From positions 54,280,112 to 54,344,111 of the forward strand of contig CM055871.1 in NCBI GenBank assembly GCA_029582165.1: a stretch of DNA of 64,000 nt, given 5' to 3'. This stretch comes from Portulaca oleracea (lineage: Eukaryota; Streptophyta; Magnoliopsida; Caryophyllales; Portulacaceae). The notes beneath the pieces are model-generated. The model did no database searches, had not been told where the DNA came from, and saw only the letters and a list, made by a program, of their open reading frames with translations. Positions within the stretch are counted from its first letter, which is position 1, and each line of letters starts with the position of its first letter. Made by a program: the position numbers and the translations under genes. Positions 1-12,000 of the stretch are shown piece after piece.

Positions 1-633
1 ATATGGGGAAACTGTACTCTTTGATGAGTACTCTGAATGCTTATATCATAAGACAATTTCTTCAACATCCAGATGAACAGGGGTGGTGGGATTGCGTTGA
101 TAGAGCAAATAGAATGTATAGTTGAGGGAATAAAAAATAAAAAAAAAAACTGGGGAAGGAGAGAATTTTAAATAAAGGGTAATTTTGAACTTTCACCATT
201 TAAGTTGATTAAGCAAATATGAAAAAGTGTATATAAATAACATAAACAATGATTATGTATCATATTTATTGTATTTAGTATTTGTTAGGTTGGGTAATTA
301 ATATTTCCAAAACATGGGGGGTAAATTCCTCATTTTACAAAACTTTGGGGGAGTTATATATTATTAGTTCGGCTAATTTGTTCGCCTTTGATAACCCCTA
401 GATAACTCAATTGTTTATCTAATTCAAGTTGAAATACTTTATATAGCCAAATTACTATTGTCCTTTGAAATGAAGAACTTCATCAAAACACTCTCCTTTT
501 TCATTTATTGCTAAGTTATTATTTTTATCACATTGCTAAGTTATTGTTAAATAAATGCGACTCTATCTTCCTTAGTTCTTCCTTAATGAAGAAAGATATA
601 TAAGTGTAAGACTTCAGCCGTGTATAACATATA
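1..633. other. Gene-free AT-rich flank
   Basis: I see no coding region, RNA gene or clear element here. The sequence is AT-rich with short homopolymers and no long open frame on either strand. Confidence 0.6.
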
Positions 634-635
634 TA

Positions 636-850
636 CTCTCTCCGTCCCATATTAATTGACACTTTGACTAAATTTTGACTATTAATTATTCACAAATTAT
701 AATGAGTTACAATATGAAATTACCTCCATTGTATATTTTATTAAAGTATCTTTCTAATGACGGTAATTCTATATTGTAACTCATTGTGATTTATGAGTAA
801 TTAACGGTCAAAATTTTGTCAAAGTGTCAATTAATTTGGGACGGAGGGAG
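636..850. mobile_element. Stowaway-like MITE
   Basis: The element has inverted ends: the left end reads CTCTCTCCGTCCCATATTAA and the right end reads the reverse complement, finishing in GGGACGGAGGGAG. TA dinucleotides flank both sides (634-635 and 851-852). Inner inverted repeats (GACACTTTGACTAAATTTTG against its complement) extend the pairing over about 45 bp. Length (~215 bp), TA target site and terminal motif match non-autonomous Tc1/mariner (Stowaway) elements. There is no coding capacity. Confidence 0.85.
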
Positions 851-1665
851 TATAATGCTTCAAATCTTATGATTATCAAAGAAAATTTTGGTTTATTAGG
901 AGCTTTAAATTATGCATTTATTTCATAGAAATACTTTTATGAGGGGAATCAAAAGAGTAATGCAAGAATGACAAGCCAAGTGAGATGGCTATTGACTTTA
1001 ATTTTCCAATAATATTCTACACATGCCAAAATTACCTAAAACATATATAATCAATATAAATATATAACCTTAATAATTTTTCTTCAACTAGGCTTTTTTA
1101 ATAATTTGTTTTTAAATTCAAATGCATATGATTCAACTGGTGGAGGTTATGGTTTGACTAAAGTGAAGCATTGAACTTTATTTTATTTATTTATTTTATC
1201 GTATTATAAATGGAGGCGGCTTACAGATATATTGATATGTATATGTATTATTTCTTTTGGGGAGATCCAAGGCAGGAGTCGATTTCAATGAAAGTTCATG
1301 GTAACAAATTAAGTGAGATTTCATCCTAAAATCAATTGGTATTAAGAAAAAACAATATCTTTTCCGTTTATTTTTTCGATATAGACAACTTATGGATAAA
1401 ATTCAAACAGACTCTTAGTGCTTAATATACAATGTGTAAACATGTGACCTATATGATTATGACAAATAAAATAACTTTCTTCATATTTTTTGAGGATATT
1501 TTCATACAAAATATTGACATTAAAGGATATAGGGTGAAAAAATATTGCTCCAATTAACGACCTTCATATATTCTTCAACCATCTACAATTTGCTTTGTTT
1601 AGTTAATAGATTAAAACTTCAAACCCTAAAACAACAACAACAACAACAATAATAATATTAATTAA

Positions 1666-1697
<32 letters not shown>

Positions 1698-2567
1698 AAA
1701 TTAAAACATATGTAAATAAAACATAAACACAATCTAAATCATCTTATATGGTGCATTGCATTGGTGCATAACCCATGCCTTCCTTATATGCTGTAGTGCT
1801 GTACTCCAACGTACTACTTGTACCATTAATCGTACGTCTTTCCCTTCATGATTTTTTTTCAATTAATTTATATATAATTATTAAGAAATTATTTTTCAAA
1901 TTTATATAAAAATGTATAGTTAATTATTATTATTTATTAAACACTTGAATTCGTTTAGCAATGACAAGGCAAAGTCAGCCTCGTAAGAGATAAGCACTAC
2001 AGTCCAAATCCCTAATACGTTAACATATAGCAAATAAAATATCAATTGTTGCAAATCTATCCATTTTAAATTTATTTTTCTTAAAAAAAAATAATAAAAA
2101 TAGACGTACAAATATGACTAATTGTTACAATATACGTGCTCATTAGATATAAATTAATGCATATGTATATATATATACAGTGGCCGTGTTAGCAAGTCAT
2201 CAATCTAATCCAAATTCATAATAATTAATTAAGTCAAGTTGATCATAATTAATATAATTTGAGTTTACCAATTGGATTGTCATTTTGTATTTTGTAAGCC
2301 TATTTAATTATGCAACTTGGAGTAATTAAATTTAGTAATTATAAATCAATGGTGTTGACTAAATCAAGGAGCAAGATAAGCTATCATCATGTTGATACAA
2401 TGATGCATAAGTTATCATAATTATGAGCTAATACAAAGTGGGGGAGCATTAATTAAGATGGCTAATTAATTAGATTTTTTTCTTTTTGATTAATTAGTTC
2501 TATTGAATTGATGGTTGCTGTAATTGATGTTGACTTCTTGTCTTAGCTGGTTGTATTATGTGTACTT
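851..2567. other. Gene-free AT-rich stretch
   Basis: No gene is supported. It contains a CAA-type and an AAAT-type microsatellite (about 1630-1700). The only open frame (about 1920-2111, minus) is low-complexity AT-rich sequence without a recognisable protein. Confidence 0.55.
1630..1700. repeat. Compound microsatellite (CAA)n and (AAAT)n
   Basis: A run of six or so CAA/ACA units is followed by about nine AAAT units. It is a simple sequence repeat in intergenic DNA. Confidence 0.9.
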
Positions 2568-2800
2568 CTCCCTCCGTTTTTATTCATGTGTCACTTAAAA
2601 AATTGACTAAAAACTTTGACCGTTAATATCTTAATTTATACAATGATTCATCATACAAAATTGATGTTGTTAGATTCGAAATAAAAATACTATTAGAAAA
2701 GTATAATGTTATTTTTTTTAATAAAAATTTTATATGATAAATTATTAATTAAACATTAACCTTGAAAAACGTAAATGACAGATTAAATAAACGGAGGGAG
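2568..2800. mobile_element. Stowaway-like MITE, second family
   Basis: The left end CTCCCTCCGTTTTTATTCAT pairs with the right end AATAAACGGAGGGAG. The interior contains a recognisable stretch (TTAATATCTTAATTTATA then CAATGATTCATCATACAAAA). That stretch recurs in the element at 60201-60437 and, in the opposite orientation and degraded, around 23270-23400. It is a non-coding Tc1/mariner-type MITE of about 230 bp. Confidence 0.8.
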
Positions 2801-3009
2801 TGAATCCTTATCATACGAATAATTATAAATAGGACACCAACAAAGAACCTAGCATGCTATGAACTAGAGATAAAAGGTTCATTTTTTTTTATTAATGTTT
2901 AAATCTTGATGATAATTTTTTAAAATAGTGTGGTACTATTTTTAAACGATGTGATACCTATGTTCAGAGCAAAATATTAATCATTTTCAATTAAAATAAA
3001 TCCCTTTCA

Positions 3010-3492
3010 TATGAAGGTTATACCCCTCCGGTTAATTCCCTACACATCATGTCTTCCATCTCATTCAAAGGGATAGGAACCGCCAGAATAAGTTGAAGCG
3101 CCTCCTCACTAACCAGATTTTCCAATCGATCTCTGTCCCATTTTTTATCTGGCAATACGAAATCTGCTACCTTAAGCTCCAGCTCCACATTTTCTAAACT
3201 TTGAATTTCGTTGACTACTAGAAGATTTTTATGAGCACACCACTTGCCCAGCTAAAAATTGATATCACGCCCATTACCCAACTTCCATCTAAGGCCCTTG
3301 ACAAAAAGGGGCCTTACCTGTATAATCGCCTTCCATGCCCAAGAGTCTTTCTTTCTCGCCGAAGCACTTAAAAAATCCGAGCTTTGTAAGTATTTGGCCT
3401 TCATTTGGTCAAGCCATAACCCACTTCCAAAGAGCATCTTCCAGCATAATTTACATAGGAAAGCATCGTTAACCGCCTCCATCAAGACCCCC

Positions 3493-3494
<2 letters not shown>
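3010..3494 (-). pseudogene. LINE reverse-transcriptase C-terminal remnant
   Basis: Read on the minus strand, the frame from 3494 to 3252 resembles the conserved region just after the reverse-transcriptase domain of plant LINE (non-LTR) ORF2 proteins. It has a W-W-L-KAKY block, then an SWAWKAI block, then GLRWKLGNGRDINF. The next codon is TAG where the family normally has tryptophan (W-x-D-x-W). The same frame then continues as sensible LINE-like sequence (WCAHKNLLVVNEIQSLENVE) to about 3010. The fragment lacks the endonuclease, most of the reverse transcriptase and any downstream RNase H part. It is a dead LINE fragment, cut off on its 5' side next to the TA repeat at about 3500. Confidence 0.75.
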
Positions 3495-3524
<30 letters not shown>

Positions 3525-4059
3525 GGGAAATTGGATTCTAATAATCTCTACTTTTACAAATTGGATGACAATAATCCCTACTTTAAATTTGTATTCTAGT
3601 GGTCCAAAAAAAAAATTGTATTGTAGTGGTACCAAATTCATCACCACATTCTTTTTATTTTTTTCATGCCTACCCCATATTGTTTTTGTTTTTTTCGTTC
3701 CTGTCCCCAGATAGATAATGAAGTGTAGTTCCTAAAATATTTTTTAAATTATTTTTTTGAAATTCCGAGAAATTATTATGATTTTTTAAAAGAAATAAAA
3801 TTGAAAAAACCATAAAAAAATAGGAAAAAAATTGAAAAAAATGGGGAGAAATGCTGTAAATTCATTAAAAATCATGGTAAAGTGTTATACAAAGTTTTGA
3901 ATCAAATGCAACACAAAATCTATGATATTTAGGGTATACTCTCGATTATGTCCCACTACAATACAATTTTATTTTTTTTAACCACCATAATACAAATTTA
4001 AAGTAGGGATTATTGCCATCCAATTTGTAAAAGTAGGGATTATTAGAATCCAATTTCCC
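3525..4059. mobile_element. MITE with long inverted repeats (Mutator-like)
   Basis: The left end GGGAAATTGGATTCTAATAA is matched by the inverted right end ending in AATCCAATTTCCC. Pairing continues for roughly 100 bp or more on each side (AAGTAGGGATTATT and ACTAGTGGT blocks recur inverted). TATATATA lies directly outside both ends, consistent with an 8-9 bp target duplication made inside a TA microsatellite. Long inverted repeats and that duplication size fit a non-autonomous Mutator-like element; hAT is the alternative. The interior is non-coding. Confidence 0.75.
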
Positions 4060-5320
4060 TATATATATAGGAGTATTAGGAGGGCTCAAACTAAGGTAGT
4101 CGGGCAAGGGAAGTGGAAGGTTATGGCATGTCAGTAGAACATCATTTTCTGTATGTTCCTTGTGGTTTCCTTGTAATTAGAAAGTATGATATTACTAGAA
4201 GTATTTTTTAAAATTTACCAGTGAGTGGATTTTCCTTTCTCCATAAATCAAGGAGGAAAATCATAAGTAAAGAAATGCAGATGGATTTTTTTATTTTGCA
4301 AACTGCAATTTATATATTATGAAATGTCATGATTGATTCAAGTGAGTTGCGCTTTGTTGTAGTCAAAAGAAAAAAGTGCACTAAAACCGCCTTAATTTAT
4401 GGCAAATTGCATTATTTGCTTTCTACAGCCAGTAATATCTCACCTTTTTTAAGCCTTATATCGAATTTGGATCGAAAAAGGGTCGCACAACTTTAGTTAA
4501 AATCTCAATTCTGATATCCTATGATTTTATGATCCAAAATCTTCGAAGCGATTCTATTATCTACATTCAAATCCACGATTTTACGTGGGTTAGTTCCGAT
4601 TCTAACTACCCTATAAATCCGAATTTATATCCGGATTCTAACAACCTTGTTGCACAATAATATTTAATCTGGTACATGTCAAAGTATACATTTAATTAAA
4701 AAAATCCAGAAAAATCTAGTTGAACTCATACTGCATGTTATATTATCATGGTTGACTACTTATAGTTTACCACATTCTTCAACGTCCAGCATAATATGTT
4801 AAAAAATTGTCATTAGCTAAAACCGAAGACTAACCCAACATTCCTCAATTACTTCACCAGCTATACTGGTATATATACAAAGCTATATTTTTTGGATAAG
4901 CCTAACTACGTTAATGTTATATATTAAATCATTATACATAATGATTATTAAATAATTAATAGTCAAAATTTATAAAAGTTGATTGTGAAATATTAGCCAG
5001 ACCTAATCAAATTCACAATTTTTTACATAAAGATTAGATATTCTGACAATCTACAAAATCCATTCTGAAAAAAAAAGAAAAAAAAAACAAAGGAATTACA
5101 CCCAAGACCTAGAAAGCTAAGGTGTTGTTCAAGACACTTTCTAAGCATCCAAATCCAACCACTTCAGTACTCAGCTTAAAGTTGGAATGTTTGTCAACTG
5201 CTTATATCTTAATGTCTCCAGACCCCTTATCAATGTGGGACCCACATTAGAAGTTCAAACTAGTTGTTCTTGTGTTACCCTTACACTTAAACCTCCGCAC
5301 GCCAACATAAAACCACCCGA
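4060..5320. other. Gene-free stretch downstream of the LRR kinase gene
   Basis: This lies beyond the stop codon of the minus-strand LRR gene and must contain its 3' untranslated region. I see no further gene or repeat boundary. Confidence 0.5.
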
Positions 5321-6007
5321 TTACACCCTGGTCTCTACAGACTCTGTATAAGCGTGACCCATATGGCTGAGCTCTGTGACCACCTCTGACATGCTCGGCC
5401 TGAGATCCGGCTGCTCCTGAGTACACCTCAGCCCTAACCCAACAATCTCGGACGCCTCCAATGCATCGAAACCCCCCTCGAGATTCGGATCCACAAAGTC
5501 CACCACGTGGCGGGCCTCGGCAGCTGCTCGGAGTGCAGTCGTGAGCAGCTGCCGCCCTGACACGAGGTGGAGGACGACGACCCCGAACGCGTACACGTCA
5601 GCCTTGTCGGTGAAGCGGCCGGTGGTGATGTACTCCGGGGCCAAGTAGCCCATGGCGGCGCTGGCCTTCAGGGCAGAGAAGACGGTGTCGTCGGCAAGGA
5701 TCTTGCGGAGGCCGGCGTCGAGGATGACGGGGTTGAAGTGGGAGTCCAGGAGGATCTTGTCGGCCGAGATGTTCTGGTGAACTAGGGATGGTTTGGCGGC
5801 TGTTTCTTCGTGCAAGTAATGTAGACCTGCATGCATGCATATATATGTTGATTACAATCGGTATATGACTATATGAATAATATGATACCCCATGCAACCA
5901 TATGTTAGTAAAATATGATGCGTGGATTAAACGCGTTTTTATTTGGTAAAATCGGATAAAAATACGGTTAATTATTTATTGATATAAATATTAGCTTTTA
6001 TTAGATG

Positions 6008-6065
<58 letters not shown>

Positions 6066-9000
6066 CAGTTCATGTGCCAGTGAGTCCTATTTATCATCGA
6101 TATGTATACTGATTTAAACGCACTCAAATTTTAATATATTAATATACTTAAAATTTTGACTAAACCTATTTGAAAATAACCGACTCGTGAACTTGTTTTT
6201 CTGAACTTATTTCAAATTAGAGCTGGCAAAATTTTGTCCGATTCGAATTATCCGAATTGTCCGACCCGAAAAAAACTGAGTCTAGACATAAATTTTCCGT
6301 CCGAATTTTGATATTGACCAAATATTCGGACATAAAATTTATCTTTTTTCTATTGTCCGAACCCGATTTTAGCTGTGTCCGAATTGTCCGACCCAAAATA
6401 AAATCGGGTCCAGACATAAATTTCTTGTCCGAATTTTGGCATTATCAGAATTTGTCTGACCCCAATTTATCTAGTACTATTTCAAATAGGGATGAATTAA
6501 GTAACTAAAATGTTACCTTTGGCGATACCATGGATGATCTTAACCCGAGTAGACCACTTCAAAACCCGATCACTATTGCCACTGTCTACATCTAGATACC
6601 TCAGCAGATTCCCATTGGGAGCATAATCATATACGAGAAAACATTCTCCTCTTCCTCTGGAGCAACAAAACCCTCTCAACCCCGCCAGGTTGTCATGCCT
6701 CAGCGAAACCAGCAGGTTCAAACCCTCCACAAACTCGGCCTCCTCGGCCTTGCAACTGCTGACATTGATGCTCTTAACCGCCACAACTGACCCATCTCGA
6801 AGGATACCTCGGTAGACGCTCGAGAACTTTCCCCGACCCAACAGGTTCGCCTCCGAGAAGTATTGGGTTGCTGACTCCACCTCCTCTAAGTTGTACCTGA
6901 AGATCACAACAGAGCTCCTCTTTAAAAATAAGGACCAGGCAAATAAAAAGAGGAATTTTCATCTCTAGTATACAAACATTTTAGGATATTGGTCCGTAAT
7001 ATATCAATATTAAATATTGGATGTTAGTATATCGACTTTTTGAACCTATTTATAGTTAGTGTACTAACATTTGATAATGATAAGTAAAATTGGAGTCTAA
7101 TATACTCGTGCTGGTGGTACGTAAGCGATGGATAGGTCTAGAAGATCGGTACACTAGCACTTGTGGATCCCAGTGTAAGCCGATGGTGGCCGTTGACACC
7201 AAAAGTAGTAACAATTTAATATAATTTGAAATAAAACTTGTGAATTTTATAATTATAAAATAAATATACCATACTTAACCAGAAAGTCTAAATTCACCAT
7301 TATACTCTAGTGTCCAATGTTAAATATTAGTTTATTTCATACCAATACTCTCAAATGTCAGAATACTATAAACCAAAGTTCCATGAAAAGAAATAATAAA
7401 AAAAGGAAATAATTGTGTGAGTCTAGAGGGCTGTATAATTTTAAATTTATCAATTTTAACAAAAAAAAATCATCGTCAAATATTGACTTATTTTAATGCA
7501 TGTAGTCAACCAATGTAGGTCCTCAACTGTGTATGGTGTAACTTATGGGGAGGTGCATAACTAAAATTAAGTGCAGATTTTATAGGTGGACATCAAATAA
7601 TAAATTTGAAATCACAAAGAACCTGAAGCTCTGCAGAAGCTGGTGTTTGTAGTTAAACGAGAACTCCTCGCCGTCCGCGAGTGGGTCCCACCCTGCAGAG
7701 TATGCTAGGCTCACCAAGGGGGACCCACTCTTGCTGTGAAGGTCACTGGGGTGGTGGTGTTCGCTGGTGGGCCCGCCCTCTGAAAACTCGGTGGTGGCTC
7801 CAACCTTCTGTTTTTGGCGCCTGTTCCTTACGAATGCGAGGAACCCGAGTGCTGACAAAGTCACGGCAGCTGTCATCACCCCGGCCACGATGACGGCCTG
7901 ACGGGCCCGGTTGGGGTGGGTCGGGCACGCGACGTTGGTGCAATTATTGGCTTGGAAGTTGGCGGTTTTGGGATTGGTGTTGGGGGCGGTTTGGTTGTTT
8001 AGGATCAAACCGAAGGGCTGTGGTCTGTTGATGTCTACATTTGCTGTGTCAAATGTGGTGCAGGCTCGCAGTGTTGCAAAGCCTGTTCCGCATAGGTTGG
8101 TGTTGTTTCCGTAGGAGAATCCTGTGTCAAGTCTCCTCAATGCTGCAAGTTTAGAAGAATAAGTTCAGTTACGCGTTAGTAAAATTAAATGACGGATTTA
8201 TTTTCCGTTGGATTTAGATTGGCCAAACTGGTTGATTTTACAATTCAGATAAGAAATTGATGACCATTATCAATACTTTTCTTTTTCAGATTTGGTCGGA
8301 TAATTTGGATAGACACAAATCAAGTCAAAACCATGTTGAAAAATAGAAATATGTTAAATGTTGTGTCCTATTTTTGATCAAGTCGGTCAATGCTGAAACT
8401 CGGATGAAACATCTGTCAATGGGACCCAGTTTTTCAGGTCGGACAATTTAGATTGACGCAAAATCAGGTTGACAATAGAAATATGATGAATATTGCGTCC
8501 AAATTTTCGGTCCAGTCGGCCAATGTTGAAACTCGGACAAACATTTGTGACGGTACACAATTTTTTCGGGTAGGACAATTTGGATAGATGCAAAATCAGC
8601 TTCCAACAATAAAAATATGATAAATATTGTATCCGAATTTTCAGTCAAGTCGGTCAACGCTGAAATTCAAACGAAACATTTGCAACGGTACTCGGTTTTT
8701 CTTCGAGTCGGACAAAACTTATCCAGCTCTAGTCCAATTAACAATTTCAAAACAAATTCCACAAATAAGTTCAAAATAAGTTCAGATAAATCAGCAGGCG
8801 ACTGGAATAAATGGGATGGAGATACATACCGGTAGGAATGGCGCCGGAGAGAGAGTTGTTCTGGACATCCAGAATTTCGAGTTGTTGAATGTTGGCAAGA
8901 GTTGTCGGAATAGGGCCAGAGAGATGGTTGTAGCTCAAAGTAAGCCTCTTCAAAGAACCCAAGTTGCCTAAGCTTGGAGGAATGTTGCCACTTAGTTGAT

Positions 9001-12000
9001 TGTACTGCAATGATAGGAAACCAAGTTTGCTTAAGGATCCCAACTCACTAGGAATGTTGCCTTTGAGTTCGTTACAACATAGATCCATCTCTGCATTTCG
9101 AAGAAAAGCATACAACTTGATTATCAGCCCTATAGTTTTTTTCGATTATTGAAAGTCATAAAAGTTGAAAGGTTCATAATACATAGTAAATACAACATTC
9201 AAGAAAAACACAAGTTATTCATCTATGACTATATAATTGTTTCAATCATTTTTTATGGGCAGTAATGTTCATAGGGATAAGGTTGCCTGCATTTCCATTT
9301 CTCGAATTCCATGGGAGCAGGATTCATCATTTGGACTTTTAATAGTTATCAACGTTAAATCGTCATTGTAACCAATATGGAAGCTAAATCAACCTACAGC
9401 CTAGTACGAAACTGTAAAACCCCGAAAATTTGAGTAAGGTTGACCGTGACGTCGTTAATAAAATAGGTTGACTTTGTTATTTACTGTTGTTCGTAATGTG
9501 TTTATTTATGCTAACGCTTGAGCTCGTAGGACCGTCGAGGGACTAACAAGGGTAGAATAGTAATTTTCGTAGGTTAATATTATTATGTGGTTAATTACGT
9601 GAATATTATTTGTTATGTGATTATATGATTATTAAAATTAATATTATTACTACTATTATTAAAATTATTAGGTTTTTAGAAAAATCAGTTTTTATTTGTT
9701 AAATGGGTTGGATTAGGATTAGTTTTGGGCCTAATTATGGGTGTTAGTATATAAACCCCTAAACCCTCCTCTCAAACCCTAAAACCCTAATAATCCCTCC
9801 CTCAAACCCTAGCTCTCTCCTCTCTCTCTCTCCCTTCTCTCTGCCGTCCGCCCAGTCAGCCTGCCACTGTGTCGCGGAGATCGAACCACCTGCACCACAA
9901 CCACCCTCCTCTCTTCCTTTCTCTTTCTTCTTCCTCCTTTCTTCCTCTCGATCCCCCGTCTCTCTCACCGCACTTCAACCGAGGCCACGGACGTCGCTAC
10001 CCCCACCGTCGCCGCCCGCATCGCGCGCCCAACGACCGTGTCGCCCTTCTTTCTCTCTTTTTCTCTCTCCGATCTCCTCTTTCCCTCGCTTTTTTTCTCT
10101 TTCTTGGGCGTCCGACCGCCGCCGTCTCGCCGGCCACGTCCATCGTCGTCGCCGTCATTGCCCGACCACGCACGGCCGTCACACCGCCGCCCTAACGTCG
10201 CCGGAGCAGTCCCAGTCGAAGGAGAAGCCCTCGAAACTGCCGCCTGCTGCTGTCATCGTTGCCGACGTCGACCACCTCCTCCGACGAGCCCACGGCCGAC
10301 GCCTGCCACCCGCGACCCCGACGCACCCCTCTCCGACCAACGTCCGCCGCCACCGCCGCCGGAACAGCCCAGAACCTAACCTACGTAAACCCTAAAACCT
10401 AACCCTAACCCTAACTGTTATTCTTGATTTTCTTTTCTTTTTCCTTTTTATTTTCTTGTTTTTATTTTTATTAATCTGATTTATTATTTGTAAATATTAT
10501 TGTTATTAATTTTCTGATTTTATAATTATTGTATTATTAGTATTGTAATTAGGGTAATTAATTGTAATAATTTTTCTTGTGTAATTATGTGTAAGTTCCT
10601 AATTGTTATATGTAATTTGTTTAAATTGTTATTTGTAATTTTATGATGAAAATTGTAATTAGATTAGGTTGTAATAGTTGATTATTAGGTTTAAAAGTAG
10701 TTCTTTAATGTTCTTTATTTTCTTTACATGAATCGTTAAACCACGATGTTATTGTATGCACGAATTCGATAATTAAATTATCTAGGTTAATCTCTTGAAT
10801 ACAATTAGTACTAAATTTTCTTGTTCTTGATTCGTAAATTAAATCGCTAGGTTGTTTAATTAGTAACCTACCATTAGTTAAATTCTTGATTTCTTGTTAA
10901 ATTATAAAAGAATTAGTTATTCGTTTCTTGATTAGTTAATTACTTGTAACTAGTTGTGTCCTAAAGTTCTTTTAAATCTTTTATTAAAGAAATTTTACGT
11001 GTTAACCGCTTTTGTTATTTTCTTGAAAATCTTGGTTTATGGTTACAAACTTATAACCAATTTTGTGTAGTTAAATTCTTGAAATCTTATTAAGTGTTTT
11101 ATGTTTTAAGAAAGTTATTTTCTTTTGTGACTTAAAGGTTTTTAATTAAAGTTGGTTAAGGTGTTTCATGTTTTTAAATTAAGTGTAGCCCTACAAGTTT
11201 AAAATGTTGGACCTAAGATAAGTTGGACCTTAGATATAAGACCCTAAGTATTGTTTTGAGTCCTAATTAGAACCCCGAGACCGTTTGGTAAAAGTTAGAA
11301 CCGAAATAACAAATTAATTGATTGCCGTTAACGGGACAGTTTTGTTAGTGTCTAAAGATCGGGTTGCCACGACTAGTATAGATGTCTTTTGGCCAAGCCC
11401 TTTTTACTGGAAGTTCCTTTAGGTGTTAGGAACCATAGGAATTTTACGGATCGAACGTTTGACTTGTATAACCCGAGTTATAGCCGTTTTACAAAAACCT
11501 GTCAGTTCTGGACCAATTAGAAAGATGGGAGTTTTTGGAGTCCTTCGGGACTGAGTTGGGCTTAGTCATCAACATGAAAGTTTTAGTAGACATTCTGAGG
11601 TTTCCGAAAAGTCCAGAATCAGACCCGTAGGATGTCGGGAAGTCGGGTTGTGACCCGTTTTATGTGAATATTATAATCTGTCCTCTGCTTGCTTCTTTTT
11701 ATAATAATTGTTGAGTGAAAATAATATGTGATCATGTTATGTGTTATCTTAGAGATGTTAAGTGTAAATTCTAAATGATAGGAACCTAAGTGTTCCTAGG
11801 GGATGGGTTAGATAGTTGGTAGTTAATACTAACTTCGTTAGAACGCGTTTTGATTAGATAATTATTCTTATTTTAGGCCCGAGTTAGTGCGAGACGTTAG
11901 TGAGCTCAAGTGTGCCCTTCATTACTACTATCTTGTGAAGTATTCAGGTAATTGTCTATGCTCTAATCCCTACCGGGATGCTCTTTAAATGTGTTTTGAT

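Noticed and set aside
3259..3525. Plus-strand 88-codon frame ending in Tyr-Ile repeats
   Set aside because: It is antisense to the LINE relic and its end is translated TA microsatellite.
5567..5897. Opposite-strand and shifted frames over the last LRR kinase exon
   Set aside because: GC-rich exon DNA produces long shadow frames; the kinase frame is clearly the real one.
9759..10379. Arg/Pro/Ser-rich open frames on both strands in the left LTR, and the matching ones at 14079-14637
   Set aside because: They differ between the two LTRs by frame-changing indels, have low-complexity composition and match no gag or pol domain.
10385..10412. Telomere-like CCTAACCCTAACCCTAA block that could mark an interstitial telomere
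   Set aside because: It is short, is present in both LTRs at the same place, and is part of the retroelement.
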